37,288 nucleotides of DNA, from NCBI GenBank assembly GCA_016882415.1, contig VGQL01000008.1, positions 1 through 37,288 on the forward strand, read 5' to 3'. Position 1 is the first letter of the stretch. Every line of letters starts with the position of its first letter. This document shows, one piece after another, positions 8,134 to 16,665 of the stretch. This DNA is from Cyanobacteria bacterium M_DeepCast_200m_mx_001. Lineage in GTDB: Bacteria; Cyanobacteriota; Cyanobacteriia; PCC-6307; Cyanobiaceae. The notes below the pieces were generated by a model. It was not told the origin of the DNA. It was given only the letters and a program-made list of their open reading frames with translations, and searched no databases. A program made the translations under genes and the position numbers.

Positions 8134-9434
8134 GCGCCCCGCTGGCACTGGCCGCGCGGGTGGAGCAGGGGCACTGGCCCCTCGACTGCCCCCTGTGGCT
8201 GCTGCACCGGCCCGGGGCCCCGATCCTCTCGGCCAAGCTCTGGATGCGGGGCGGCAGTGGCAGTGACGCCCCCGGTGAACGCGGGGCGGCCCAGCTGCTG
8301 GCGGGGGTGCTCAGCCGCGGTTGCGGCCCCTACAGCGCCGATGCCCTGGCGGATCTGGTGGAGGGCTGTGGCGCCGGCCTGCGCTGCGAGGCGGCGGAGG
8401 ACGCCACCTTGATCAGCCTCAAGTGCGCCAGCGATGACGCCGCCACCCTGCTGCCACTGCTGCTGCAGATGGTGCGCAGCCCCTGGCTGGTGGAGGACCA
8501 GATCGCCCTGGAGCGGCAGCTCAACCTGCAGACGCTGCAGCGGCAGCGGGAAGACCCCTTCCAGGTGGCCCACGACGCCCTGCGGGAGCAGCTCTATGGC
8601 AGCGGACCCTACGGCCATGACCCCCTGGGGGTGGAGTCGGAGCTGCGGCAGCTGGGGCGGGATGCGCTGCAGCGGCAGGTGGAGCAGCTGGGGGCGCAGG
8701 GGGCGGTGCTGGTGCTGGCGGGTGCGATCCCCGATGGGGTAGAGCAACGGCTGCTGGCGGGCCTGGAGGGGACAACCTGGGCCCCCCGCCCCCCGGAACG
8801 GCGGGCAGGCCCGCCGGGGCTGAAGGCCGGCGGCCTGGCCACCAGCCCCGATGAAACCGAGCAGCTGGTGCTGATGCTGGGCACCACCACCACACCCCTG
8901 GGGGCCGAGCAGGCCCTGGCCCTGCGGTTGCTCCATTGCCACCTGGGCATCGGCATGTCCAGCCGGCTGTTCGTGGCCCTGCGGGAGGAGCACGGCCTGG
9001 CCTACGACGTGGGGGTGCACCACCCGGCCCGGCTGGGGGATGCCCCCTTCGTGATGCACCTCTCCAGTTCGGCGGAGCGGGCGGTGGAGGCCACCCGCGA
9101 ATTGCTCAACGAATGGCAACGGCTGCTGGAGCAGCCCATCAGCCCTGAGGAGCTGGAGCTGGCCCGCGCCAAATTCCGCGGCCAGGAGGCCCTGGGACGC
9201 CAGACCAGCAGCCAGCTGGCGGACCGCCAGGCCCTGGTGCTGGGCCATGGCCTGCCGATGGCCTTCGCCGACCGCAGCCTGGAGGCGGCGGCCCAGCTCA
9301 CCCCGGAGGACCTGCACCGGGCCGCCCGCACACTGCTGACCCAGCCCTGCCTCAGCCTTTGCGGCCCTGCCACCGCCCTGCGGGCCGCTGAAACCCAATG
9401 GCAGCGGCACCCCCTCAGCGCTTCTGCGGCCTAG
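8130..9434 (+). CDS. M16 family peptidase-like protein (non-catalytic partner); GTG start overlapping the preceding TGA
   Basis: SAPLALAARVEQGHWPLDCPLWLLHRPGAPILSAKLWMRGGSGSD...; lacks HxxEH but keeps the C-terminal R/Y-type segment (LREEHGLAYDVGV). Confidence 0.88.
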   Translation: MSAPLALAARVEQGHWPLDCPLWLLHRPGAPILSAKLWMRGGSGSDAPGERGAAQLLAGVLSRGCGPYSADALADLVEGCGAGLRCEAAEDATLISLKCASDDAATLLPLLLQMVRSPWLVEDQIALERQLNLQTLQRQREDPFQVAHDALREQLYGSGPYGHDPLGVESELRQLGRDALQRQVEQLGAQGAVLVLAGAIPDGVEQRLLAGLEGTTWAPRPPERRAGPPGLKAGGLATSPDETEQLVLMLGTTTTPLGAEQALALRLLHCHLGIGMSSRLFVALREEHGLAYDVGVHHPARLGDAPFVMHLSSSAERAVEATRELLNEWQRLLEQPISPEELELARAKFRGQEALGRQTSSQLADRQALVLGHGLPMAFADRSLEAAAQLTPEDLHRAARTLLTQPCLSLCGPATALRAAETQWQRHPLSASAA

Positions 9435-9670
9435 GCGCCTGGCAACAGTTCCAGCTGGCGGCGCTCCAGCAGGAAGGCGCCCCGGCGGAAGCGCACCGCC
9501 ACCGTCTCGCCGGCCCGCAGGCCCACCACCTCCCCCTCCTCACCGCTGTCCACCAGGTCGGGGGGGCGCAGCATCGGCATGGCATCGGCGCTTTTGAGGT
9601 ACGGGGGCGCCTGCAGCAGGCGCACCCGGGAGCCCACCAGCAGCGCAGGGGAGTCGGGCGCGTCGGACAT
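9431..9670 (-). CDS. sipA: SipA-like regulatory protein (DUF3148)
   Basis: MSDAPDSPALLVGSRVRLLQAPPYLKSADAMPMLRPPDLVDSGEEGEVVGLRAGETVAVRFRRGAFLLERRQLELLPGA. Confidence 0.82.
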   Translation of the reverse strand: MSDAPDSPALLVGSRVRLLQAPPYLKSADAMPMLRPPDLVDSGEEGEVVGLRAGETVAVRFRRGAFLLERRQLELLPGA

Positions 9671-9716
9671 GGCGATGGGGAGCGGCCGGGTTGCGATGCT
9701 GCCACTCTCCTGCAGG

Positions 9717-10313
9717 ATGGGGCCCATTGCCTGGCCTGCCGTGCGCGCCCTTGCCAACTGGAGCGGTGCCCTCGCCGGACTGCTGCTGCTGATCTGCGGT
9801 GGGCTGATCCAGGCGGCCCTGCCCGGCTTTGGGGCCGCTGGATTCACCCTGATTCCCCTGCCCATCAGCCTGCAGGTGCCGGCGCTGCTGCTCACGGCCC
9901 TGGTGTGCGGGCCTCGGCCGGCCATGCTGGCGGGGGTGGCATACATCAGCCTGGGGCTGTTCCAGCTGCCGGTGTTCCAGGCCGGCGGTGGCCTCAGTTA
10001 CCTGCTGGATCCGGGCTTCGGCTACATCGCCGGGTTCCTGCCCGCCGCCTGGCTCACGGGTCGCCTGGGCCGGCAGCCGGGGATGGACAACCTGCTCAGC
10101 CTGGCGGCGGCGGCGGTGGTGGGGCTGCTGGTGCTGCAGGCCTGCGGCCTGGCCAACCTGTTGCTGGGGGGCCTGGTGCAGCGCTGGAACGGGGCCCTGC
10201 CGCAGCTGCTGCTCAGCTACAGCATCGGACCGCTGCTGCCGCAGCTGCTGCTCTGTTGCGGCGTGGCGGTGCTGGCCCTGCCCCTGCGGCGCCTGCTGCT
10301 GGTGGAGCCGTGA
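9717..10313 (+). CDS. bioY: biotin transporter BioY
   Basis: FTLIPLPISLQVPALLLTALVCGPRPAMLAGVAYISLGLFQLPVFQAGGGLSYLLDPGFGYIAGFLPAAWLTG is the BioY signature. Confidence 0.93.
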   Translation: MGPIAWPAVRALANWSGALAGLLLLICGGLIQAALPGFGAAGFTLIPLPISLQVPALLLTALVCGPRPAMLAGVAYISLGLFQLPVFQAGGGLSYLLDPGFGYIAGFLPAAWLTGRLGRQPGMDNLLSLAAAAVVGLLVLQACGLANLLLGGLVQRWNGALPQLLLSYSIGPLLPQLLLCCGVAVLALPLRRLLLVEP

Positions 10314-10768
10314 TCGCCCCCGCCTACCGCACGGCCCTGGCGGTGGTGCTGCTCGACCAGCTGAGCAAGGCCTGGGCCAGCGCCCAGCTCACCCCCGGGC
10401 TGGCGACGCCGCTGCTGCCGGGGCTGTTGCAGCTGCGGCTGGTGGTGAACACCGGGGCCGCCTTCAGCCTGCTCACCGGCAACGCCCCGCTACTGGGGCT
10501 GGTGAGTGCCGCCGTGGCGGCGGGGCTGGTGCTGTGGATCCAGACCAGCGGCCCGCTGCGGCCCTGGCAGGCCCTGGGGCTGGGGTTGCTGCTGGGGGGC
10601 GCCCTCGGCAACGGCATCGACCGTTGGCGCCTGGGGCACGTGGTGGATCTGCTGGAGGCGGTGCCGGTGAGCTTCCCGGTGTTCAACCTGGCGGATGTGG
10701 CCATCAACCTGGCGGTGCTCTGCCTGGCGATCGATCTCTGGCGCGGCGATGGTCGGGCGGCCCGCTGA
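10310..10768 (+). CDS. lspA: lipoprotein signal peptidase (signal peptidase II)
   Basis: DQLSKAWA, VVNTGAAFSLL, GGALGNGIDRWRLGHVVDLLE, FPVFNLADVAI; catalytic Asp pair; GTG start overlaps the bioY stop. Confidence 0.95.
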   Translation: MIAPAYRTALAVVLLDQLSKAWASAQLTPGLATPLLPGLLQLRLVVNTGAAFSLLTGNAPLLGLVSAAVAAGLVLWIQTSGPLRPWQALGLGLLLGGALGNGIDRWRLGHVVDLLEAVPVSFPVFNLADVAINLAVLCLAIDLWRGDGRAAR

Positions 10769-12893
10769 ACTGCACTGGTGTGGTGAAGCGGGGCAGCCAC
10801 GGCGCCTGCTGCTACAGCCCGGCACCTATCGCATCGGCCGCGATCCGGATGCCGAGATCTGCATCGCCGCCGCCGGTGTGAGCAAGCGCCATGCGCTGCT
10901 GGAGTGGGTGGGGGGCCAGTGGTGGCTCCAGGATCTCGACTCCACCAATGGCCTCTGGTTCCGCGGCCGGCGCATCCGGCAGCTGCTGCTGGCCGATGGG
11001 GATCAACTGCAGCTGGGGCCCGGAGACGTCGAGGCACCGCTGCGGCTGCAGTTTGTCTGGGGGGCGTCAGCCCGGCGGCGGCGCTGGACCCGCATCGGCG
11101 CCACCACCCTGGCGGCGGTGGCGGGGGCGGGGCTGGCGCTGCTGGCCCTGGGGCGCCTGCAGGTGCCGATCCGGCCGGAGCTCAGCGGCCAGCGGGGTCC
11201 GCTGCTGCTCTACGACGGCCTCAACCGGCCGATGCGGGCGGCGGATTCCAACCAGGCCCTGGATCAGAGCCGGCTGGAGGCCTACGCGCCGGTGCTGATC
11301 GAGGCGCTGCTGGCCAGTGAGGACAGCCGCTTCTGGCGGCATCCGGGGGTGGATCCCATCGGCACCGGCCGGGCGGTGCTGAGCAACCTGCTGGGGGGTC
11401 GTGTGCTGGAGGGGGGCAGCACCCTCACCCAGCAGCTGGCCCGCAGCCTCTACCCCGAACAGGTGGGCCAGGGGGACACCCTGCCCCGCAAGGGTCGGGA
11501 GCTGCTGGTGGCGCTGCAGCTGGAGGCGGGCTTCAGCAAACGCGAACTGCTGCTCACCTATCTCAACCGGGTGTACCTGGGGGTGGGCTGGGGTTTTGAG
11601 GCGGCCGCCCGCCACTACTTCGCCAAGCCGGCCCGAACCCTCAGCCTCGGGGAGGCGGCACTGCTGGTGGGCCTGCTGCCCTCCCCCAACGGCTTCGACC
11701 CCTGCGTGAACCCATCGGGGGCCCTGACGGCCCGCAACCAGGTGCTGCGCAAGCTGGTGGACTCGGGCCGCCTCAGCCAGGCCGCCGCCCGGCGCAGCCG
11801 CCGGCAGCCCCTGCAGCTGGCGCCGGGGGCCTGCGGTGCCGGTGGCGCCACACCGCTGCGGAGGCCCGCACCCTTCTACGGCGACCAGGTGCGCCGCGAC
11901 CTGGAGACCCTGCTGGGGGCCGAGGTGGCCGCCGAAGGGAATTTCCTGGTGAGCACCTACTTCGATCCGCTGCTGCAGGAGGTGGTGGAGCGGCGCCTGC
12001 GGCAGCTGTTGCAGCGCCACGACCCCGCCATCAGCCAGGGGGCCGTGGTGGTGCTCGATGCCCGCAACGGCGGCATCCTGGCCATCAGCGGCGGCCGCGA
12101 CTACAGCCGCAGCCAGTACAACCGGGCCAGCATGGCCCTGCGCCAGCCGGGCAGCACCTTCAAGCTGTTCCCCTACCTGGTGGCCCTGGAGAAGGGCATG
12201 GGGCCCAACGATCCGGTGCCCTGCGGCCCCCTGGAGTGGGGCGGGCAGGTGTTCCGCAGCGGCTGCGGCGGTGAGCTGAGCCTGCGCCAGGCCTTCGCCA
12301 GCTCCAGCAACACCGCGGCCCTGCGGCTGGCGCGGCTGTTCGGCCTGGAGGCGGTGGTGGAGAAGGCCCGCGTCCTCGGGCTGCAGACCCCGCTGGAGCC
12401 GGTGCCCGGGCTGGTGCTGGGCCAGGCGGAGGTGCGGCTGGTGGATCTCACCGCCGCCTACGCCGCTGTGGCCAATGGCGGCATCTGGCATCCCCCCAGC
12501 ACCATCCGCCAGCTGAGCGACAGCAGTGGTGGCACGGGCAGCCCCGCCGCCGCTGCGGCCCCCCAGCGCAGCCTGCGGCCGGGCCGGCGGGTGCTGAGCA
12601 CCCCCACGGCCCGCAAGATGCAGGAGCTGCTGCAGGCGGTGGTGCGCAACGGCACGGGCCGGGCGGCACGGCTGGGGGGCCAGGAGGGGGGCAAGACGGG
12701 CACCACCAATGGCGGCCGCGACCTGCTGTTCATCGGCTACGAGCCCAGCCGCCACTGGGTGATGGGCATCTGGCTGGGCAACGACGACAACCGCCCCACG
12801 GGCGCCAGCAGCGCGGTGGCCGCCGCCCTCTGGGCCGACATCCTGCAGGCGGCGGGCCGGGGCAGCCTGGCGGCGGGCACCAGGCTGCGCTGA
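10749..12893 (+). CDS. class A penicillin-binding protein with N-terminal FHA domain
   Basis: FHA: YRIGRDPDAEICIAAAGVSKRHALLEW...DLDSTNGLWFRGRRI. GT51: EDSRFWRHPGVDPIGTGRAVLSNL..EGGSTLTQQLARSLYP. Transpeptidase: GSTFKLFPYL (SxxK), SSN, KTGTT. Confidence 0.94.
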   Translation: MVGRPAELHWCGEAGQPRRLLLQPGTYRIGRDPDAEICIAAAGVSKRHALLEWVGGQWWLQDLDSTNGLWFRGRRIRQLLLADGDQLQLGPGDVEAPLRLQFVWGASARRRRWTRIGATTLAAVAGAGLALLALGRLQVPIRPELSGQRGPLLLYDGLNRPMRAADSNQALDQSRLEAYAPVLIEALLASEDSRFWRHPGVDPIGTGRAVLSNLLGGRVLEGGSTLTQQLARSLYPEQVGQGDTLPRKGRELLVALQLEAGFSKRELLLTYLNRVYLGVGWGFEAAARHYFAKPARTLSLGEAALLVGLLPSPNGFDPCVNPSGALTARNQVLRKLVDSGRLSQAAARRSRRQPLQLAPGACGAGGATPLRRPAPFYGDQVRRDLETLLGAEVAAEGNFLVSTYFDPLLQEVVERRLRQLLQRHDPAISQGAVVVLDARNGGILAISGGRDYSRSQYNRASMALRQPGSTFKLFPYLVALEKGMGPNDPVPCGPLEWGGQVFRSGCGGELSLRQAFASSSNTAALRLARLFGLEAVVEKARVLGLQTPLEPVPGLVLGQAEVRLVDLTAAYAAVANGGIWHPPSTIRQLSDSSGGTGSPAAAAAPQRSLRPGRRVLSTPTARKMQELLQAVVRNGTGRAARLGGQEGGKTGTTNGGRDLLFIGYEPSRHWVMGIWLGNDDNRPTGASSAVAAALWADILQAAGRGSLAAGTRLR

Positions 12894-12917
12894 ACTCATG
12901 GCAGCAACCTCCCCCGC

Positions 12918-14480
12918 GTGAAACCACCCGCTCGGCTCTGGCTCTGGCTTGGGATCGGGCTGCTGCTGGTGGTGGCGATCACCACGGTGCTGCAGGCGGT
13001 GAATGCCCTGATCTGGCAGCTGAGCTACCTGCTGCCCAGCTGGCTGGTGGGCCCCACCCTGCTGTTGCTGTTCGGTGGCGGCGCCCTGCTGCTGCTGCAG
13101 CTGCTGTGGCCCTGGTGGCAGGCCAGCCGCCGCGGAGCCGGCCCGAAGGCCGCCGCTGGCGTGGTGGCACCGGGCAACCGCCAGGAGGCGGCCCAGCAGA
13201 ACCTGGCGGCCATTGATCAGCTGCTGGAGCGCATCCGCGATGACGTGCAGCGGGAGGCCCTGCGCCAGGAGCGGCAGCGGGTGGCGGCGGAGCTGGAGCG
13301 GGGGGATCTGGTGGTGGTGGTGTTCGGCACCGGCTCCGCCGGCAAAACCTCCCTGATCCGCGCCCTGCTCAAGGATGTGGTGGGGGAGGTGGGGGCCGCC
13401 ATGGGCTCCACCGACGACTGCCGGCGCTACCGGCTGCGGCTGAGCAACCTGCCGCGGGGGCTGCAGCTGGTGGACACCCCCGGCATCCTCGAGGCCGGCA
13501 GCGCCGGCCAGGAGCGGGAACAACGGGCCCGCGGCCAGGCGGCCCAGGCGGATCTGCTGCTGTTGGTGGTGGATGGCGACCTGCGCAACGCCGAGCAGGA
13601 GGTGTTCGATGCCCTGGCCCGCCTCGGCAAGCGCCTGCTGCTGGTGCTGAACAAATGCGACCTGCGGGGCCAGGAGGAGGAGCGGCGGCTGCTGGCGCTG
13701 CTGCGCCGGCGCGGCCAGGGGCGCATTGCCCCGGAGGATGTGGTGCCCGCCAGTGCGGCGCCCCAGTCGGTGCCGATGCCGGGGGGACGGCCGCTGCAGC
13801 CGCCGCCGGAAATCGATGCGCTGCTGCGGCGCATCGCCCAGGTGCTCCACAGCGATGGCGAGGAGCTGATCGCCGACAACATCCTGTTGCAGAGCCGCCG
13901 GCTCAGCGATGCGGGCCGCCAGCTGCTCAGCGACCAGCGCCAGAGCGACGCCGAAACGGTGGTGGATCGCTACAGCTGGATCAGCGCCGGAGTGCTGGCG
14001 GCCACCCCCCTGCCGGTGGTGGATCTGCTGGGGGCTGCGGCGGTGAATGCCCAGATGGTGGTGGAGATCGGGCGCATCTATGGCGTCAGCCTCTCCCGGG
14101 CCAGTGCCCAGGATCTGGCGGTGTCGGTGGGGCGCACCCTGGCCAGCCTGGGGGTGATCAAGGGGGGGGTGAGCCTGATCGGCAGCGCCCTCAGCCTCAA
14201 CCTGCCGGCCCTGTTGCTCACCCGGGCGGTGCAGGCGGTGGGGGCGGGCTGGCTCACCCGGGTGGCCGGCCGCAGTTTCATCACCTACTTCCAGCAGGAC
14301 CAGGACTGGGGGGACGGCGGCATCCAGGAGGTGGTGCAGCGCCAGTACGACCTCAACCGCCGTGACTCCGCCCTGCAGGCCTTCCTCAGCGCCGCCTTCA
14401 GCCGCGTGGTGGAACCGCTGCAGCGCCAGCAGAAGCAGGGGCAACTGCCCCCGCGGCCGCAGGAGCCCCGGCGGGGCTGA
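12918..14480 (+). CDS. membrane-anchored small GTPase with DUF697-like C-terminus; GTG start
   Basis: N-terminal TM segments, G1 GTGSAGKTSL, G3 DTPG, G4 NKCD, then a C-terminal hydrophobic AATPLPVVDLLGAAAVNAQMVVEIGRIYGV domain. Confidence 0.88.
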   Translation: MKPPARLWLWLGIGLLLVVAITTVLQAVNALIWQLSYLLPSWLVGPTLLLLFGGGALLLLQLLWPWWQASRRGAGPKAAAGVVAPGNRQEAAQQNLAAIDQLLERIRDDVQREALRQERQRVAAELERGDLVVVVFGTGSAGKTSLIRALLKDVVGEVGAAMGSTDDCRRYRLRLSNLPRGLQLVDTPGILEAGSAGQEREQRARGQAAQADLLLLVVDGDLRNAEQEVFDALARLGKRLLLVLNKCDLRGQEEERRLLALLRRRGQGRIAPEDVVPASAAPQSVPMPGGRPLQPPPEIDALLRRIAQVLHSDGEELIADNILLQSRRLSDAGRQLLSDQRQSDAETVVDRYSWISAGVLAATPLPVVDLLGAAAVNAQMVVEIGRIYGVSLSRASAQDLAVSVGRTLASLGVIKGGVSLIGSALSLNLPALLLTRAVQAVGAGWLTRVAGRSFITYFQQDQDWGDGGIQEVVQRQYDLNRRDSALQAFLSAAFSRVVEPLQRQQKQGQLPPRPQEPRRG

Positions 14481-14625
14481 GCCCCAGGGCCTCCGGCGGT
14501 GGCGGCAGCAGGGGGCCGCGGGAATCGAGCACGGCGATCAGCACCAGATAGGCCACCGCGATGGCCACCGAAATGGCGCCGGTGATGATCGCCACCCAGC
14601 GGCCCCGGGGTTCGGGGCCACTCAT
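14398..14625 (-). CDS. 75-aa small membrane protein
   Basis: MSGPEPRGRWVAIITGAISVAIAVAYLVLIAVLDSRGPLLPPPPEALGLSPAG...; one TM helix; start overlaps the stop of the upstream decarboxylase (ATGA); 3' part antisense to the GTPase gene. Confidence 0.6.
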   Translation of the reverse strand: MSGPEPRGRWVAIITGAISVAIAVAYLVLIAVLDSRGPLLPPPPEALGLSPAGAPAAAGAVAPASAGAAAVPPRG

Positions 14626-16052
14626 GGCAGCGATGCCTCCACCACCGCGGCCAGACGCTGCAGCTCCGCCTCGCCGGTGTGGGGGTTGCCCAGCACCGCC
14701 TTGAGGTGATGGCGGCCGCCGTAGAGCGGGCGCGACAGCATCAACTGCTGGTCCAGCAGCCGCTGGCGGGTGGTGGCCGACCAGGCGTCGGACTGGGATG
14801 GCCCCATCCCCTCCGGGCAGAAGGCGAGCACGTGCAGGGGGCCGCCGCGGAGCTCCAGGGGCAGGGGCTCCAGCAACCGCTGCAACCGCTGCCGCCGGGC
14901 CACGGCCCCCTCGAGCAGGGCATCGATGCCGCTGCGGCCCAGCTGGCGCAGCCCCAGCCACAGCTTGAGCACCTCCGCCGGGCGGGTGCCCTGCAGGCCG
15001 CATTCGCCGCCGTGGGCATCGGCCCAGCTGGGCTCCATGTAGGGAAGGCCGGTGGCGAAGCAGGCGGCCAGCAGCGCCGGCTGCCGCAGCAGCAACAGCG
15101 AACTGCTCTTGGGGATCCCCAGCAGCTTCTGGGGGTTGACGGTGAGGGAATCGGCGAAGCCCAGATCGGGCACCCGCTGGCGATGGGCCCCGCTGAGGCC
15201 AAACACCGCCCCGATGGCCCCATCCACATGCAGCCAGATGCCGCGGCTGCGGCAGAGCTCCGCCATGGGGGCGATCGGATCCACCGCTCCGCGCACGGTG
15301 GTGCCGGCGGTGGCCACCACGGCCAGCACGGGCCGGCCCTGGCGTTCCGCCCGCTCCAGGGCCCCCTGCAGGGCTTCGATGGCCAGGGCGCCGTCGGCAT
15401 CCACCGCCACGGGCCAGAGGGCCGTGGCGGGCAGGCCCATCACCATCAGGGCCTTGCCCAGGGAGACATGGGCATCGGCACTGCAGAGCACCACCGCATC
15501 GGGGTGACCCGCCAGGCCGGCACGGTGCCGGGCCACCACCAGGGCCATCAGGTTGCTGAGGCTGCCGCCGCTGGCGGCCACGCCACCGGCCTGCTCCCCC
15601 AGGCCCAGGGCGGAGGCCATCCAGGCGCACAGGCCCCGCTCCAGGCGGGTGAGGCTGGGGCTGAGCTCCTCCGCCAGCAGGTTGTTGTTGAGGCCGGCGG
15701 CCACCAGCTCCGCCGCCACCCCCGCCGCCAGGGGCGGGGGATCGAGGTGGGCCAGGGAGCCGGGATGCAGCGGGTTGAAGGCCCCATCCATCACCAGCTG
15801 CAGGTCCGCCAGGAGGGCCTGGGGCGGTAGCCCCTCCGCAGGGGGCGCCAACTCCGGCAGCACGCTCAGCAGCGGCAGGGGGCTGCGCTGGCCCGATCCG
15901 GCCCACCATTGGCACAGCTGCGCCACGGCCGACTCCAAAAAACGCTGCAGCTGCGGGTCGCCCTGCAGCGGATCGGGGAACGCCACCAAGGGATCCACCG
16001 ACGGCTCGTGCTGGGGTGCTGGAGCCAAAACGGCGGAACAAGCTGGCGCCAT
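14622..16052 (-). CDS. group II pyridoxal-phosphate-dependent decarboxylase
   Basis: GAFNPLHPGSLAHLDPPPL, AASGGSLSNLMALVVARH, TAGTTVRGAVDPIAPM, LHVDGAIGAVFGLSG, LTVNPQKLLGIPKSSSLLLL (PLP Lys). Confidence 0.9.
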   Translation of the reverse strand: MAPACSAVLAPAPQHEPSVDPLVAFPDPLQGDPQLQRFLESAVAQLCQWWAGSGQRSPLPLLSVLPELAPPAEGLPPQALLADLQLVMDGAFNPLHPGSLAHLDPPPLAAGVAAELVAAGLNNNLLAEELSPSLTRLERGLCAWMASALGLGEQAGGVAASGGSLSNLMALVVARHRAGLAGHPDAVVLCSADAHVSLGKALMVMGLPATALWPVAVDADGALAIEALQGALERAERQGRPVLAVVATAGTTVRGAVDPIAPMAELCRSRGIWLHVDGAIGAVFGLSGAHRQRVPDLGFADSLTVNPQKLLGIPKSSSLLLLRQPALLAACFATGLPYMEPSWADAHGGECGLQGTRPAEVLKLWLGLRQLGRSGIDALLEGAVARRQRLQRLLEPLPLELRGGPLHVLAFCPEGMGPSQSDAWSATTRQRLLDQQLMLSRPLYGGRHHLKAVLGNPHTGEAELQRLAAVVEASLP

Positions 16053-16080
16053 TCTCCAGCCCGGCGGGCCGCGCCCAGGG

Positions 16081-16665
16081 ATGGCATCCTGCAGACAGCA
16101 TGCGGCAGGGCCCCTGGGCGCCGACCCCCTGGAGTTAGGAGCGGGCTTTGGCCCCGAGGCGCCGGCGCATCAGGGCTGGATGGGGCGGCTGCTGCGGCGG
16201 GCCGAACGGGTGGGGGAAGCCGGTGAAATCCCCGTGGCGGCGGTGGTGCTGGATGAGCGGGGCCGGGCGATCGGCTGGGGCAGCAACCGCCGCGAACGGG
16301 ATCAGCAGCCCCTGGCCCATGCGGAACTGGTGGCGCTGCAACAGGCGGCGCGGCTGCGGCAGGACTGGCGCTTCAACGGCTGCACCCTGCTGGTGACCCT
16401 GGAGCCCTGCCCCATGTGCGCCGGGGCCCTGGTGCAGGCCCGCATGGGCCGGGTGGTGTTCGGCGCAGCCGACCCCAAGCGGGGGGCCCTGGGGGGCTGC
16501 CTCAATCTGGCGGCGGACGCCAGCGCTCACCACCACATGGTGGTGACGGGGGGTGTGCTGTCGGAGGCCTGTGGGGCCCAGCTGGAGGGCTGGTTCAGGC
16601 GACGCCGGCGGCAGCGGCGGGAACCGCCGAGCGGAAGGCCGGCAGCTCCTGCTCCAGCAGGTTGA
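16081..16665 (+). CDS. tadA: tRNA(Arg) adenosine-34 deaminase
   Basis: EIPVAAVVLDERGRAIG...AHAELVALQQA...TLLVTLEPCPMCAGALVQARMGRVVFGAADPKRGALGG; HAE and PCxxC zinc motifs. Start uncertain. Confidence 0.9.
   Translation: MASCRQHAAGPLGADPLELGAGFGPEAPAHQGWMGRLLRRAERVGEAGEIPVAAVVLDERGRAIGWGSNRRERDQQPLAHAELVALQQAARLRQDWRFNGCTLLVTLEPCPMCAGALVQARMGRVVFGAADPKRGALGGCLNLAADASAHHHMVVTGGVLSEACGAQLEGWFRRRRRQRREPPSGRPAAPAPAG

Noticed and set aside
7941-9410. 489-aa minus-strand ORF
   Set aside because: Antisense to the M16 genes, no recognisable motif.
11067-14444. 1125-aa minus-strand ORF
   Set aside because: Entirely antisense to the FHA-PBP and GTPase genes; Gln/His/Ala-rich translation with no domain, a classic GC-rich shadow ORF.
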